A stretch of 64,000 nucleotides of DNA from CAZCDS01 sp964497585 (GCA_964497585.1 CAZCDS010000029.1:1-64000), one strand, 5' to 3'; shown: positions 8,974 through 17,700, counted from the stretch's first letter. Notes: generated by a model from the letters alone, not told the origin. Numbers and translations: made by a program.

Positions 8974-10374
8974 TCAGGCGCTTTCCTCAAGCCCGAAGCG
9001 TTTTATTTTGCTGTACAGGGTACTTCGGCTGATGCCCATCATCTGCGCGGCCTTGTATTTGTTCCAGCCGCATTTCTCGAGCACGGCTTTGACGTGATCC
9101 CGCTCGAGGCGTTTGAGGTCGGAGGCGCTTTCTGCACCTTCGCGGTGAGCTTCGCTCTCTTTCAGTTCAAGAGGAAGAATGTCGGGCCCGATCACATCAC
9201 CTTTGGCCAGCACCATGGATCGCTCGATCACGTTTTCCAGTTCCCTGACGTTGCCCGGCCAGTGGTGGCTGAAGATGAGATCCATGGCGTCATTGGAAAC
9301 CGAGCGGATGTCCTTTTCGAGGATCTCGTTGTATTTGTCGATGAGATTGGAAACGAGCTGCGGGATGTCCTCCTTTCGCTCCCTCAATGGAGGCAGCTCT
9401 ATGGAGATGACGTTGAGCCGCCAGTAGAGGTCTTCCCTGAAGGTTCCATCGGTCATGGCTTTCTTCAGATCCCGGTTCGTGGCCGCGATAACCCTCGCAT
9501 CGGTGGTGAGGGTCTCCTCGCCGCCCACCCGTTCGAACTTCCGTTCCTGAATGACCCGCAGGAGAATCACCTGCGTGGGAAGGCTGATCTCGCCGATCTC
9601 ATCGAGGAAGATCGTTCCCCCGTCGGCCTGCTCGAACCTGCCCGGCTTCCTGCGGATCGCGCCGGTGAAGGAGCCCTTCTCATGGCCGAAGAGTTCTGAG
9701 TGAAGGAGTGTTTCCGCGTACGCGGCACAGTTCACGACCACGAAGGGCCCACTGCTTCGCCGGCTCTCCTGGTGTATCGCATTTGCCAGGACCTCTTTTC
9801 CCGTGCCCGATTCCCCGAGGATAAGCACATGGGAATCGGAATCGGAGATGTCCAGGATCAGGTCGCAGATCTTTCGCATCTCTGGGGACCGGCCCAGGAG
9901 ATTGCTGAGCCTTTCCGTACGGTCCATGGTGAGGCTGAGCCGCCGGTTCTCCTGACGCTCGTGCTTGAGGCTTCGGTACAGCCTTCGTATGCGCAACATG
10001 GAATTGACCCGAGCTATCAGCTCGTCCGGCTCGAAGGGTTTTGCCAGGTATCCGTCCCCGCCGCTGTTGAGCCCAGCGATGACACTCTCGAGCGAATCCT
10101 GAACCGTGAAGATCATGACGGGGATATACTGGAATTCCGCGTGGGCCTTGAGCTTTGCCGCCATCTCGTGGCCGCTCATTCCCGGAAGGTTGACGTCAAG
10201 CAGAATCATGTCCGGCCCCGTTTCATCACGTTCGAGGAAGGTCATCCCCTCCTCCGCGGAAACAACGAGGTCCGCGTGGAAACCCGACGCCTGGAGCAAC
10301 TGCTGGGTAAAGGGACCGTTGTACGGATCATCTTCGACGATGAGGACGGACCCTGAATGAGAACCGTCAGCCAT
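8974..10374 (-). CDS. sigma54-dependent response regulator, NtrC/AtoC type
   Basis: 466 residues in the standard order. A receiver domain has phospho-acceptor Asp60 (LLDVNLPG) and Lys112. The AAA+ sigma54-activation domain has Walker A GESGTGKE at 187-194 and the sigma54-contacting loop at 234-239, which reads GSFTGA rather than the common GAFTGA. A Fis-type helix-turn-helix lies at the C-terminus (about 425-466). It would activate sigma54 promoters after phosphorylation. No partner kinase is adjacent on this strand; the next gene on the same strand, upstream, is a thioesterase 13 nt away, suggesting the two are co-transcribed. Confidence 0.95.
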   Translation of the reverse strand: MADGSHSGSVLIVEDDPYNGPFTQQLLQASGFHADLVVSAEEGMTFLERDETGPDMILLDVNLPGMSGHEMAAKLKAHAEFQYIPVMIFTVQDSLESVIAGLNSGGDGYLAKPFEPDELIARVNSMLRIRRLYRSLKHERQENRRLSLTMDRTERLSNLLGRSPEMRKICDLILDISDSDSHVLILGESGTGKEVLANAIHQESRRSSGPFVVVNCAAYAETLLHSELFGHEKGSFTGAIRRKPGRFEQADGGTIFLDEIGEISLPTQVILLRVIQERKFERVGGEETLTTDARVIAATNRDLKKAMTDGTFREDLYWRLNVISIELPPLRERKEDIPQLVSNLIDKYNEILEKDIRSVSNDAMDLIFSHHWPGNVRELENVIERSMVLAKGDVIGPDILPLELKESEAHREGAESASDLKRLERDHVKAVLEKCGWNKYKAAQMMGISRSTLYSKIKRFGLEESA

Positions 10375-10387
10375 TGAGCAACCTTCG

Positions 10388-10798
10388 TCACGCCAAGAGA
10401 TACGCGAGGCCCTGGGCCGTTGCGATCCGTTCGCCGGATTCCGTGGTGAGATCGATCTGCCAGAGGCTCACCCGCTTCCGAATGTCCACGGGAGTTGCTT
10501 CGGCGTACACGGTCTCCCCGGCCTCGACGCCTTGAAAGTAGTTGATCTTGATCTCCAGTGCAAATCCCTTGGTCCCCCTGCTGTGAACCGCCATGGCGAA
10601 CGCCTGGTCCGCCAGGCTAAAGAGAACCCCGCCATGGGCCCTCTTCGCGGAATTACAGTGTTCTTCTTTTATGGCGAGACTCGCCCGCGCGTACGATTCC
10701 CTGACCTCCTCCACCCTGATGCCGAGAAGCGTTGACAAGGGATCCTCGCCGATCACCGTTCGAGAATAGCCGATAGGGTCCGTTGCTATGTCCACCAT
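10388..10798 (-). CDS. PaaI-family hotdog thioesterase
   Basis: 136 residues with the PaaI-type hotdog fold signature: CNSAKRAHGGVLFSLADQAFAMA carries the HGG followed by the acidic residue of this family. Such enzymes hydrolyse acyl-CoA or aryl-CoA esters; in aromatic catabolism they rescue CoA trapped in dead-end thioesters. It ends 13 nt before the sigma54 regulator gene and may share its transcript. The presence of aromatic-CoA genes elsewhere in the window fits this role, but the substrate is not shown. Confidence 0.8.
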   Translation of the reverse strand: MVDIATDPIGYSRTVIGEDPLSTLLGIRVEEVRESYARASLAIKEEHCNSAKRAHGGVLFSLADQAFAMAVHSRGTKGFALEIKINYFQGVEAGETVYAEATPVDIRKRVSLWQIDLTTESGERIATAQGLAYLLA

Positions 10799-10869
10799 GT
10801 CTCATTCTCACCATGAGTGATTGAGGAGATCAGCTCCGGCAGTCATGCGCTGGTATCCTCCGGGCGCTT

Positions 10870-11814
10870 TCACCAACCGGCGCCGATCGTGCCACCAGCG
10901 GGCTTCCCGCGACCACCCGGTCGGGGACTCTTGTTCGAGACGGGAGTCCTCCTCTGCCCTCTATTCGCTGCCGATACCCTCACCGCTGCTCCTGGAACTC
11001 GCATTAACCGGTTGTGGGTCCGCGCGATGTTCAGGAAATTGCGGAGGATCAGGCCGCCGTCCGGCCGGGAACTGTAGTAATACTCGCAGTGCGCCTGGAT
11101 TCCGTATACCGGTCTGCTCGGATGACGAATGATCTGGTACGGGCACAACTTGTTTGCGGCAAGACAGACAAAGCCCGGCGGCAAGCGCTTGACCTCATCG
11201 TAGTGGTTCTCGACCATATTCAGTTGCTCGTTCATTCCCGCAAAGATGGGGTCGTCCGTCACCACCTTGACCCAGTGTCTGCCCCTTTCCGTCGGATTGT
11301 GACCGTACGGCAAACAGTCGTCCTCGCCCCCGCGAATGGGGCCGACCTTGCCGCCGAAGGCCAACGCTATGGCCTGATGTCCTCCGCAAATCCCTACGAT
11401 GGGGATGTTCAACTCCTCGGCGATGATTGGGAGCGCTTCGAAGAAATCGGCCAGATCCGAGCCGTTGCGCCCCTTGTACTGACACCAGGGGGCTCCGTTT
11501 GGACTGAGGGCCAGAAATGCCGGTCTCAGCTCCTCCATCCTATCAACGGTGATCGCCCGGTACGGTATCACGATCCCTCTGCCTCCGGCCCCCAACCTAG
11601 CCAACGTATCCCTCACACGCACCGCCTGTTTGGACGACGCCCCGGTAAACATGTTCACAACTATCCAGAGCGAGGAGGCCGGAGCCGCGTTGTATACTGG
11701 TTCACCGCGGGGTTTCTTCTTCGTCGCCTCCGCGTCACAGGAGCCACCTCCAGCAATAATCAGCAAGACAGTAATTACGAAAGCCGCGAGAATCTGAGTC
11801 CAACTTGAGCGCAT
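10870..11814 (-). CDS. exported class I glutamine-amidotransferase-like protein
   Basis: 314 residues from ATG 11814, chosen for its AAAGGAA ribosome site and because a hydrophobic export signal follows directly. The signal region ends IIAGGGSC, a possible lipobox, so it may be a lipoprotein. The core has the class I amidotransferase nucleophile elbow GICGGHQAIALAFGG with its Cys, and a C-terminal HCE providing the His/Glu pair. The normal family is cytoplasmic and partnered with a synthetase; an exported copy with no synthetase domain is unusual and may be a gamma-glutamyl hydrolase-like peptidase. The last 50 residues are basic and low-complexity. Confidence 0.7.
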   Translation of the reverse strand: MRSSWTQILAAFVITVLLIIAGGGSCDAEATKKKPRGEPVYNAAPASSLWIVVNMFTGASSKQAVRVRDTLARLGAGGRGIVIPYRAITVDRMEELRPAFLALSPNGAPWCQYKGRNGSDLADFFEALPIIAEELNIPIVGICGGHQAIALAFGGKVGPIRGGEDDCLPYGHNPTERGRHWVKVVTDDPIFAGMNEQLNMVENHYDEVKRLPPGFVCLAANKLCPYQIIRHPSRPVYGIQAHCEYYYSSRPDGGLILRNFLNIARTHNRLMRVPGAAVRVSAANRGQRRTPVSNKSPRPGGRGKPAGGTIGAGW

Positions 11815-12071
11815 ATATCGGTTCCTTTCCCATCCTTCGTGCTCCACGCCGACAGAGACTGACACGAAACAGCCACGTATGTAAAGTGAAATGTTGCAAG
11901 CTCCTTCATGAAATCGTTTTTACGATCCTTTATCGGTCGAACCGGACGGCGACGGGTCTCGCTCGGAAGACCGCTGTAGTGGTGGTACGCCCTCGTCGCG
12001 CAACTCGTACCTTCACTAAGGCTGATTCCGAGCTTTCGCGCGCCATAGTAGGAAGAATCTCGAAATGAATC

Positions 12072-12101
12072 TTGACAATGTCGCTATCTCTGTGTTATTA
12101 T
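12072..12101 (+). promoter_or_regulatory. strong sigma70-type promoter, no downstream protein gene
   Basis: TTGACA at 12072-12077 and TATTAT at 12096-12101 with an 18-nt spacer. The -35 is a perfect consensus match and the -10 matches at five of six positions. The first recognisable gene downstream on this strand is cas9, 2.6 kb away, with an oppositely oriented epimerase in between, so this promoter probably drives a short RNA. Confidence 0.55.
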
Positions 12102-12107
12102 GCGATA

Positions 12108-12180
12108 ACCTATCAGCACCTCTAGCTGGCTAGGCCCGAGAACCCGGTGCTCCCCGCCTGACCCCGCTCCGGGTTTTCAT
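12108..12180 (+). ncRNA. candidate small RNA with terminator-like hairpin
   Basis: Downstream of the promoter, AACCCGG and CCGGGTT (about 12139-12174) can pair around a 21-nt C-rich loop and are followed by TTCATTTG, a weak T-tract. The predicted transcript is about 70 nt. I do not recognise the RNA family; it lacks the GGAAGGAAGC-type core of SRP RNA. Existence is inferred only from the promoter and hairpin. Confidence 0.3.
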
Positions 12181-12384
12181 TTGTCCAAGATAGACCGATC
12201 CCGCTGACCCAGCCAATCGTTTGTTTACTACGGCCGAGAATTCCTCGCAACTGCACTCGTTCCACTCTCCCGTCGCAGCCACGGCCCTGAGCGGGAATGG
12301 GTAGGGCGTCCTCGAGAAAAGACACTGACAACGCCACGGCGCGTGGTCAGTGGCACCCCCAGGCCTCTGTAAGGTGAGGAGGTG

Positions 12385-12425
12385 GGGTGCCACGGTCGTG
12401 GACGAAGGCCACGTCCGTGTCTTGG
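12385..12425 (-). repeat. dispersed repeat, copy 1
   Basis: Read on the minus strand this segment begins CCAAGACACGGACGTGG and ends CCGTGGCACCC. A similar segment occurs on the plus strand at 19165-19206, matching over most of 41 bases by eye. The two copies are inverted relative to each other and lie on either side of the epimerase-cas9-CRISPR segment. Confidence 0.55.
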
Positions 12426-12658
12426 CGCCGTGATCTCGGGGACGGTTTGCCAGGATACGAGCTTCGACGCAGCCCGATTGAAGTGCTGTTGCGAGTTCTG
12501 CAAGAGTCTCGCAAACCCTGGGAATCCTCCGAGAGGTAAGGTTGCGTCCCGCAGGGATAACAGAATATGCTCACGAAACAAAAACGGGAGAACTACAGCG
12601 AGAAGGACCTTACGGTAGACTCCTACGTCCTCCGGTGACGTTACGCGATACCTTCCGA

Positions 12659-13639
12659 TCAGGCCAGGTTCTCCCGATACCAGGCCACGCTCTCCTCGAG
12701 GCCCCTCCCGAGATCGTAGGTAGCCTCGAATCCGAGCATCTCCCGGGCGAGGGACGGGTCGGCCCGAGAACGCATTACATCACCGGGCCGCGGGGGATCG
12801 TGTCGCGGATCGATCGACGTGCCGAGCAGATGTTGGAGCTTGTCCAGGAGTTCAAGAAGATCGTACTCGCCGCCCATACCAACGTTGAACGCCTTGCCGC
12901 CGGCATCGGAGGATGCTTCAAGCGCGAGGAGGTTTGCTCTCACCACGTCCTTGACAAAGGTGAAATCCCGACTCTGTTCCCCCGTGCCGAAAATCACCGG
13001 CGGACGCCCGGAAAGGAGTGCACTGACGAAGCTCGGAATGACCGCGGCGTACTGGGAATGAGGATCCTGACGCGGGCCGTACACGTTAAAATAGCGCATG
13101 CCTATCGCCTCCAGACCGTACAACTCCCGGAACAGTCTTCCATACTCTTCGTTCACCTGTTTGGTGAGTGCGTAGGGAGAGAGCGGCAAGCCTTCTTCTC
13201 CTTCCTTCCTCGGCATTCGCGTGCTGTCGCCGTAGACCGATGAGGAAGAAGCGTACACGACTCGCCTGATGCCACACTCCTTGGCTGCAAGGAAAACATT
13301 GAGCGTACCGTCGGCATTGACTGCTTGGGTGGTCATAGGATCCTCGATCGACCTGGGAACGCTCCCCAGTGCTGCCTGGTGAAGAACCGCGTCTGTGCCC
13401 GATACGGCCTGCAGCACCGTCTTGTATTCTCTGATATCCCCCTCCCGCAACTGGAAATCCCCTCCCGGGCTCGAGCGGTCTCCGCCCAGACCCTTGAGGT
13501 TCTCTCTCCTTCCCGTGCTGAAATTGTCCAAAACGCGGACCCGGTCTCCCCGGTGAAGAAGATCCTCTACGAGATGGCTGCCGATGAAGCCCGCTCCCCC
13601 GGTCACAAGTATGAGCCTGCCGCTTTCCTTGCGTGACAT
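12659..13639 (-). CDS. NAD-dependent sugar-nucleotide epimerase (extended SDR)
   Basis: 326 residues from ATG 13639, chosen for the GGAGG ribosome site and because the NAD-binding GGAGFIGSHL motif follows 15 residues later; the longer frame adds a non-conserved leader. Catalytic YxxxK is in SPYALTK, preceded by the SSSSVYGD segment. The family converts UDP-sugars (UDP-glucose, UDP-GlcNAc or UDP-glucuronate 4-epimerases); the sequence resembles the WbpP/galE-like UDP-GlcNAc 4-epimerase group. It is isolated from other polysaccharide genes here. Precise substrate is not determinable. Confidence 0.85.
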   Translation of the reverse strand: MSRKESGRLILVTGGAGFIGSHLVEDLLHRGDRVRVLDNFSTGRRENLKGLGGDRSSPGGDFQLREGDIREYKTVLQAVSGTDAVLHQAALGSVPRSIEDPMTTQAVNADGTLNVFLAAKECGIRRVVYASSSSVYGDSTRMPRKEGEEGLPLSPYALTKQVNEEYGRLFRELYGLEAIGMRYFNVYGPRQDPHSQYAAVIPSFVSALLSGRPPVIFGTGEQSRDFTFVKDVVRANLLALEASSDAGGKAFNVGMGGEYDLLELLDKLQHLLGTSIDPRHDPPRPGDVMRSRADPSLAREMLGFEATYDLGRGLEESVAWYRENLA

Positions 13640-14717
13640 ACGTTTCCTCCAGCCAAGACCCTCAAGGTCTGCACAACCGCCCTGCCGTTTTTCTGAAGGC
13701 AATTCCCTGATCGCTTCCGATCCGGGCGCGCACCGCGCGAGCTTCGGGAGGTCCGCGGAGCTCGGGTGCAAAGCGCAAGGTTACCGGTTTTTTCGCTCCG
13801 AATCAAAGAGAATTCCGGCTGCCGTACGTTGCATGGTGCAACATCGGCCCTCCATCTGACGAATGCACAATGCAGTGTTTGCGAAAAAGGGGCCCGCTTC
13901 CCCCACGTATATCTCCACGGTAACCACCTGAGTTATAGTGTCTTTTCCCGCGTCCAATGAGGAAGCGGAGTCCTGGCACAAAGCTTGCTCATCCCGTTGG
14001 CTGGGTAGGGAAAGGCGAGAAGCCGGCTTCGAATTGCACCGGGTCACCAGGATAACGAGGCGAGGTTCTGGGTTCCAGGTGACCGAGAGCCCGATGAGTG
14101 CGGGCTCGACCAACTGGCGCGGGGCCGTGGACGAACTGTAGCAAACAGGGAAGATGGGCAGGTTGAGAGGATCGACCGATCCACGGCTCCATTTCTTCTC
14201 ACCGCGGGCTGACTCGCTTCCCGTGAGCGATGTTCCCCGGCGAGCGGGGCGGTCGGCACTCACGCATCGGGCTGCCACCGTCCTTCAGGAGACGGTTCGT
14301 CAGGACATCGATTGCGGTTGCGGCGGCGGTACTATTCTCCTCACTGGAAGGCCATGAACGGAGATGCTCGTGGACGTGGAGTCCCCGCCTCCAACACGGC
14401 CACGGCTGTGCGCAGCGCAAGTGGGCTCCATCGGGCCGGAGAGGGTTTGCCGCCGCCGCTTGTCCCCCATCAAGATTCACCTTAGTCCGGCAGCGAGGGC
14501 CTTTCGGCAGAAAGGCCCTCACGTTTTTTGAGGGCAAGGCTACCTCCGTGAATCGCCAGCCAATTGAGGGCGTATTAATCTGGGGTGTAACCTTTAACTG
14601 CCCCATGCGTAACGAGAATCACCATCGAGAGATTCAGCAAATGGGTATCGCAACGGGACGCATCTGTGGTAGAACGGATATGGAAGAAGAGTCTCACGGG
14701 AAATGGGGTGGGAATCC
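13640..14717. other. long non-coding stretch upstream of cas9
   Basis: About 1.08 kb with no convincing protein gene; the open frames are short, arginine-rich and overlap on both strands. Its clear features are a strong intrinsic terminator at 14495-14529 that no annotated gene explains and the cas9 5' region. A possible weak promoter for cas9 is TTGAGG (14564) with TGTAAC (14586). Confidence 0.55.
14495..14529 (+). terminator. strong intrinsic terminator
   Basis: Perfect 11-bp stem GAGGGCCTTTC / GAAAGGCCCTC with a GGCA loop, then ACG and six T. It points in the + direction, 190 bp before cas9. No plus-strand protein gene lies upstream within 1 kb, so it probably ends a non-coding RNA. Confidence 0.85.
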
Positions 14718-17570
14718 ATGCTGACTCTCGGCATTGACTACGGCGCTAAGCACATAGGCGTGGCTCTAGTTCGCAACTCAGAGGACGGAAATGAGCCCCT
14801 CTTTGCCGGAACGATCAGTCGTCCGGACGAGATCGTGTTGAAGGGCAAGACCCAGCCTCGGGCTGCGATACGGCGTCTGCGGCGGACCAAGAAGACCAAG
14901 AAGGCCCGATTGAGAAAATTGAAATCAAGGCTTCTCTCGCTCGGCCTGGATGAAAAAACAGCCTCAGCAGTAGTCCGATTCAGTGAACGTCGGGGGTACA
15001 AGCCCCTGAAATTGACAGCCGAAGAGGAGGACAAAAAGGGCGAAGCGGAATTGACCTACCGCTTCAGCCGTGAGGAGTTCTTCAAAAGCTTGGAAGATGA
15101 GACCCTTCGCCTCATTCCCGACACGGACCTGAGAAATCAAGCGCTTACGGCATGCGAACACATCTTGAACCGATACGGTGACCCTCATCGAGAAATCCGA
15201 CCTCTGCGGATCGACAACCGGGGTGTGAGCAGGTGTGCATGGGAAGGGTGTCGAAACGTGACTCCAAGGCGAGTGAACGCCATGGAGGATGCGCTCAAAC
15301 AGGTCCTGGTTAACTTCTTCCAGGGACCTTTGAAAGAAGACCAACACCGGCTTGAAGATGTGAGAACAGCCGCATCACGGTTAAGCCTTCTCTCACCATT
15401 GCTCAGAGAAGCAAACGGCAAGAACGCCGCCGATGATGCGAAAGCACTGAGGAAGAAGGCCCGAACTATTCTGAGAGGGTTGAGAGACGATCTACCGTTT
15501 GCCGACACGACTGAAGAAGAGGCGGAACGAGCTTGGAAATACGTCGAGAAAGGGTTGATGAATCTGATCGAAAAGAGTGAGGGAAGGAACTCATATTGCC
15601 GGCAGCACAGTGAGGAATATGTACAGAAGATCATTGCTGGGAAGCCACTTCCCTTCAAGAAGACCATCGCCGATTCGGACATCATTTCCAGAAAGGAGCA
15701 AATTGTCTTCAGTAAGCTGTGGCGGTACATCGAGGCGAGAATCTTACCTCTAGCCCCACAGGGCATTGGCGCGCTCGTGGTTGAGCGAACGGCATTCGAT
15801 CTGCTCCAAGGCAGACGGAGCAAGATCCTCCAGGCATCACAGGAGAGGATCGAAGATATCTACCAGTGGGGGCCAATGCTCGGATTCGGCAGTTCAAGCG
15901 AGATGCTGCGAGCGGAGTTCGGTGGTCTTTGTGCCTACTGCGGGAAAGAAGCGGATAAACTGATTGAGCGTGAGCACATAATGCCTCGCAAAGAGTTCTT
16001 CTTTGATAGCTACCTCAATATCCTGCCTTCCTGCCCTCGCTGCAATAAGGAGAAATCCTCCAGACGATTAGGTACGGCGCGGTTCACCATTAGTGAGAAA
16101 GCATACGACGCGTACTCCGGATACCTTGCCGGCATCGCAAAGCAGAGGCCTCTACATGCCCTGCACACGGAAAAGAAGGGAATCCTGAATCTCATGCGGG
16201 ACCCTGAGCGCTCGTGGGAGGCTGATCGATACCTGACTCTTATTGCAAACAGCCTCGCATCCATCGTACGAACCCAGCGAGGTCCTCGTCCCTTAGCCAG
16301 GTATCTCTGTTCGAGGCTTTCCGCTCGACAGAAGAAAGCCCCAAAGATCACCTTCCTCAACGGCCGACACACAGCCCTGTACCGCAACCTCGCGTATCCG
16401 GCGTTCGACAAGATCACAGACAAGGCCCAACGAAGCACGGTTAACCATGCGCTGGACGCCATGCTGCTTGCGAGTTCACTTCCTGCCATCACCCCACTCG
16501 AAAGGCGAGGACTAAATGCTCATACCATTGGGACTTGGTTGCGATCTGTCCGCTCTCGTGCTCCTCGGGAAGGATCTGAAGGCATACCAAAACTTCCTCG
16601 ATACAACTGGTGCGTCGACGGCTTTGAACAGGTAGATTCGAACGGTTACGTGTCCGTGGACATGGCGACCATCAACTGGAATAGAAGGGACTCTGCGACA
16701 CACAAGCAGGACCCGTTCGGATGGTCGAAGAAGGAGAAAAGGCCTACGAAGCGGATAAGCGCACAGGAACTTTATGAGACGCTGGTGAACCCACGAAACG
16801 CGGCAAAGGTGAAGGGCCACGTGGAAAGAATCCATCACCCTGCACTCCGGTCGGTTATGCTCGAGAAACTCAGCGCGGAGTCTCCAGGTCCGGCCACGGC
16901 GGCCGCGATGAAGGAATGGTTGCGAAAATCCGTTGCCAACAGCATCGATCAATCAGCCTTCTCGAACCACCCGGCCGACCAAGCCAGGAAAAGGGATCTG
17001 GAGAAATTTGTCAAAGATCCTCAGGCGCAGATTCCGCTGGTAATCGGCGTAAAGCGCTTTGACACGGGAGTCCAGGGCAAGATCGATCTGGAAAGAAAGG
17101 ACCCCGTCTCCAATAACATCACCCACCGGTATCAAACCGAGCCTGCCAACCGGGCGGTGATCCTCGCGTATCCAAGCACCCCAACCGGTTCTTGCGACAG
17201 GTCAAAACCATCCGTGGCGTACGTCCGACAGAATCTTGCCCTCAAGACTAACCAAGCAATTTTCAGCACGAAACCGGAACTGCTGCAGAATGGGGTGGCC
17301 CTGAATGACCCGAAGAATTCGACCCGGGAATGGGGACGGGTTCTTGAAGGATACTTGCGTGATTGTGGCTTTCACAGCTACATAACCCTCACGTCCGGTT
17401 GCGTAGTTCGGTACGAGGACGGGAAGGAATTACTCATCAGGAACTTCGACAAGAAGGACTTCACGAAGAGCCTGCTGAAGAACGTCATAGGAGTGAGGAG
17501 GAATCCGTTCGTTTCCTCCGTCGTTCCTTTGAAGGCATTGACAGCAGCTTCGCCACTTGGTAAGAAGTAG
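14718..17570 (+). CDS. cas9: Cas9-like RNA-guided endonuclease, RuvC-HNH, 950 aa
   Basis: 950 residues from ATG 14718, which has GGTGGG at ribosome-site distance; an in-frame ATG at 14703 adds five residues. RuvC-I is LGIDYGAKHIGVALV with Asp7. An arginine/lysine-rich bridge helix follows (about 48-75), then FSERRGYKPL. RuvC-II is GALVVERTAFDL with Glu356. The HNH domain has CAYCG (Cys405/Cys408), REHIMPRK with His420, LNIL with Asn434, and CPRCN (Cys439/Cys442), giving two complete CxxC zinc knuckles. RuvC-III is NHALDAMLLAS with His577 and Asp580. About 365 residues follow, the position of the PAM-interacting lobe. The REC region is short (about 75-345) and holds a second possible zinc site (Cys173, Cys178, Cys294, His297). 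All nuclease residues are present, so it looks active. No cas1, cas2, cas4 or csn2 is nearby. Closest to type II-C-like or early-branching Cas9, judged by eye. Confidence 0.9.
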   Translation: MLTLGIDYGAKHIGVALVRNSEDGNEPLFAGTISRPDEIVLKGKTQPRAAIRRLRRTKKTKKARLRKLKSRLLSLGLDEKTASAVVRFSERRGYKPLKLTAEEEDKKGEAELTYRFSREEFFKSLEDETLRLIPDTDLRNQALTACEHILNRYGDPHREIRPLRIDNRGVSRCAWEGCRNVTPRRVNAMEDALKQVLVNFFQGPLKEDQHRLEDVRTAASRLSLLSPLLREANGKNAADDAKALRKKARTILRGLRDDLPFADTTEEEAERAWKYVEKGLMNLIEKSEGRNSYCRQHSEEYVQKIIAGKPLPFKKTIADSDIISRKEQIVFSKLWRYIEARILPLAPQGIGALVVERTAFDLLQGRRSKILQASQERIEDIYQWGPMLGFGSSSEMLRAEFGGLCAYCGKEADKLIEREHIMPRKEFFFDSYLNILPSCPRCNKEKSSRRLGTARFTISEKAYDAYSGYLAGIAKQRPLHALHTEKKGILNLMRDPERSWEADRYLTLIANSLASIVRTQRGPRPLARYLCSRLSARQKKAPKITFLNGRHTALYRNLAYPAFDKITDKAQRSTVNHALDAMLLASSLPAITPLERRGLNAHTIGTWLRSVRSRAPREGSEGIPKLPRYNWCVDGFEQVDSNGYVSVDMATINWNRRDSATHKQDPFGWSKKEKRPTKRISAQELYETLVNPRNAAKVKGHVERIHHPALRSVMLEKLSAESPGPATAAAMKEWLRKSVANSIDQSAFSNHPADQARKRDLEKFVKDPQAQIPLVIGVKRFDTGVQGKIDLERKDPVSNNITHRYQTEPANRAVILAYPSTPTGSCDRSKPSVAYVRQNLALKTNQAIFSTKPELLQNGVALNDPKNSTREWGRVLEGYLRDCGFHSYITLTSGCVVRYEDGKELLIRNFDKKDFTKSLLKNVIGVRRNPFVSSVVPLKALTAASPLGKK

Positions 17571-17577
17571 AAAATTG

Positions 17578-17594
17578 GTCTTTGACAAATCGGT
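17578..17594 (+). repeat. 17-nt inverted repeat, left copy
   Basis: GTCTTTGACAAATCGGT lies just after the cas9 stop codon and 4 nt before the tracrRNA anti-repeat. An exact reverse complement is at 18591-18607, just beyond the last CRISPR repeat. It contains TTGACA, but no -10 is found at the right distance for a tracrRNA promoter. Confidence 0.85.
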
Positions 17595-17598
17595 TTTC

Positions 17599-17700
17599 AG
17601 TCAGTTCCGGTTGAAAAGAGCATCCGTCTGCTGAGCACTCCGGGATCGGGCAGTCCCGGCACTTGCGGTTCTCGGGCTTTGCTCTGGGACAAATCAGCAG
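17599..17700 (+). ncRNA. candidate tracrRNA
   Basis: AGTCAGTT (17599-17606) and TTGAAA (17611-17616) are the exact complement of CRISPR repeat positions 11-18 and 2-7, giving 14 base pairs with an internal loop (TCA against CCGG). The order is right for a tracrRNA: anti-repeat first, then a structured tail. In the tail CCGGGA (17640-17645) and TCCCGG (17654-17659) form a hairpin, and AGAGCA (17617-17622) is complementary to TGCTCT (17680-17685). The 5' and 3' ends are approximate; there is no T-run terminator before the array. Confidence 0.65.

Larger units (their letters stand above)
11815..12658. other. long non-coding stretch with promoter and repeats
   Basis: About 840 bases without a convincing protein gene. 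It contains a strong sigma70-like promoter near 12072-12101 followed by a GC-rich hairpin and T-rich stretch, and a copy of a dispersed repeat at 12385-12425 with the adjacent inverted pair GTGGCACCCC (12350-12359) and GGGGTGCCAC (12384-12393). Confidence 0.6.

Noticed and set aside
14308..14325. Second anti-repeat upstream of cas9 (GTCAG then GATTG)
   Set aside because: Only two 5-nt matches separated by six unmatched bases; far weaker than the anti-repeat at 17599.
14230..14724. 164-codon frame ending inside the cas9 start
   Set aside because: It runs through the strong terminator hairpin at 14495 and has no protein-like features.
17582..17587. TTGACA as a promoter for the tracrRNA
   Set aside because: No -10 hexamer lies 16-19 nt downstream; the spacing would put the start of transcription after the anti-repeat.
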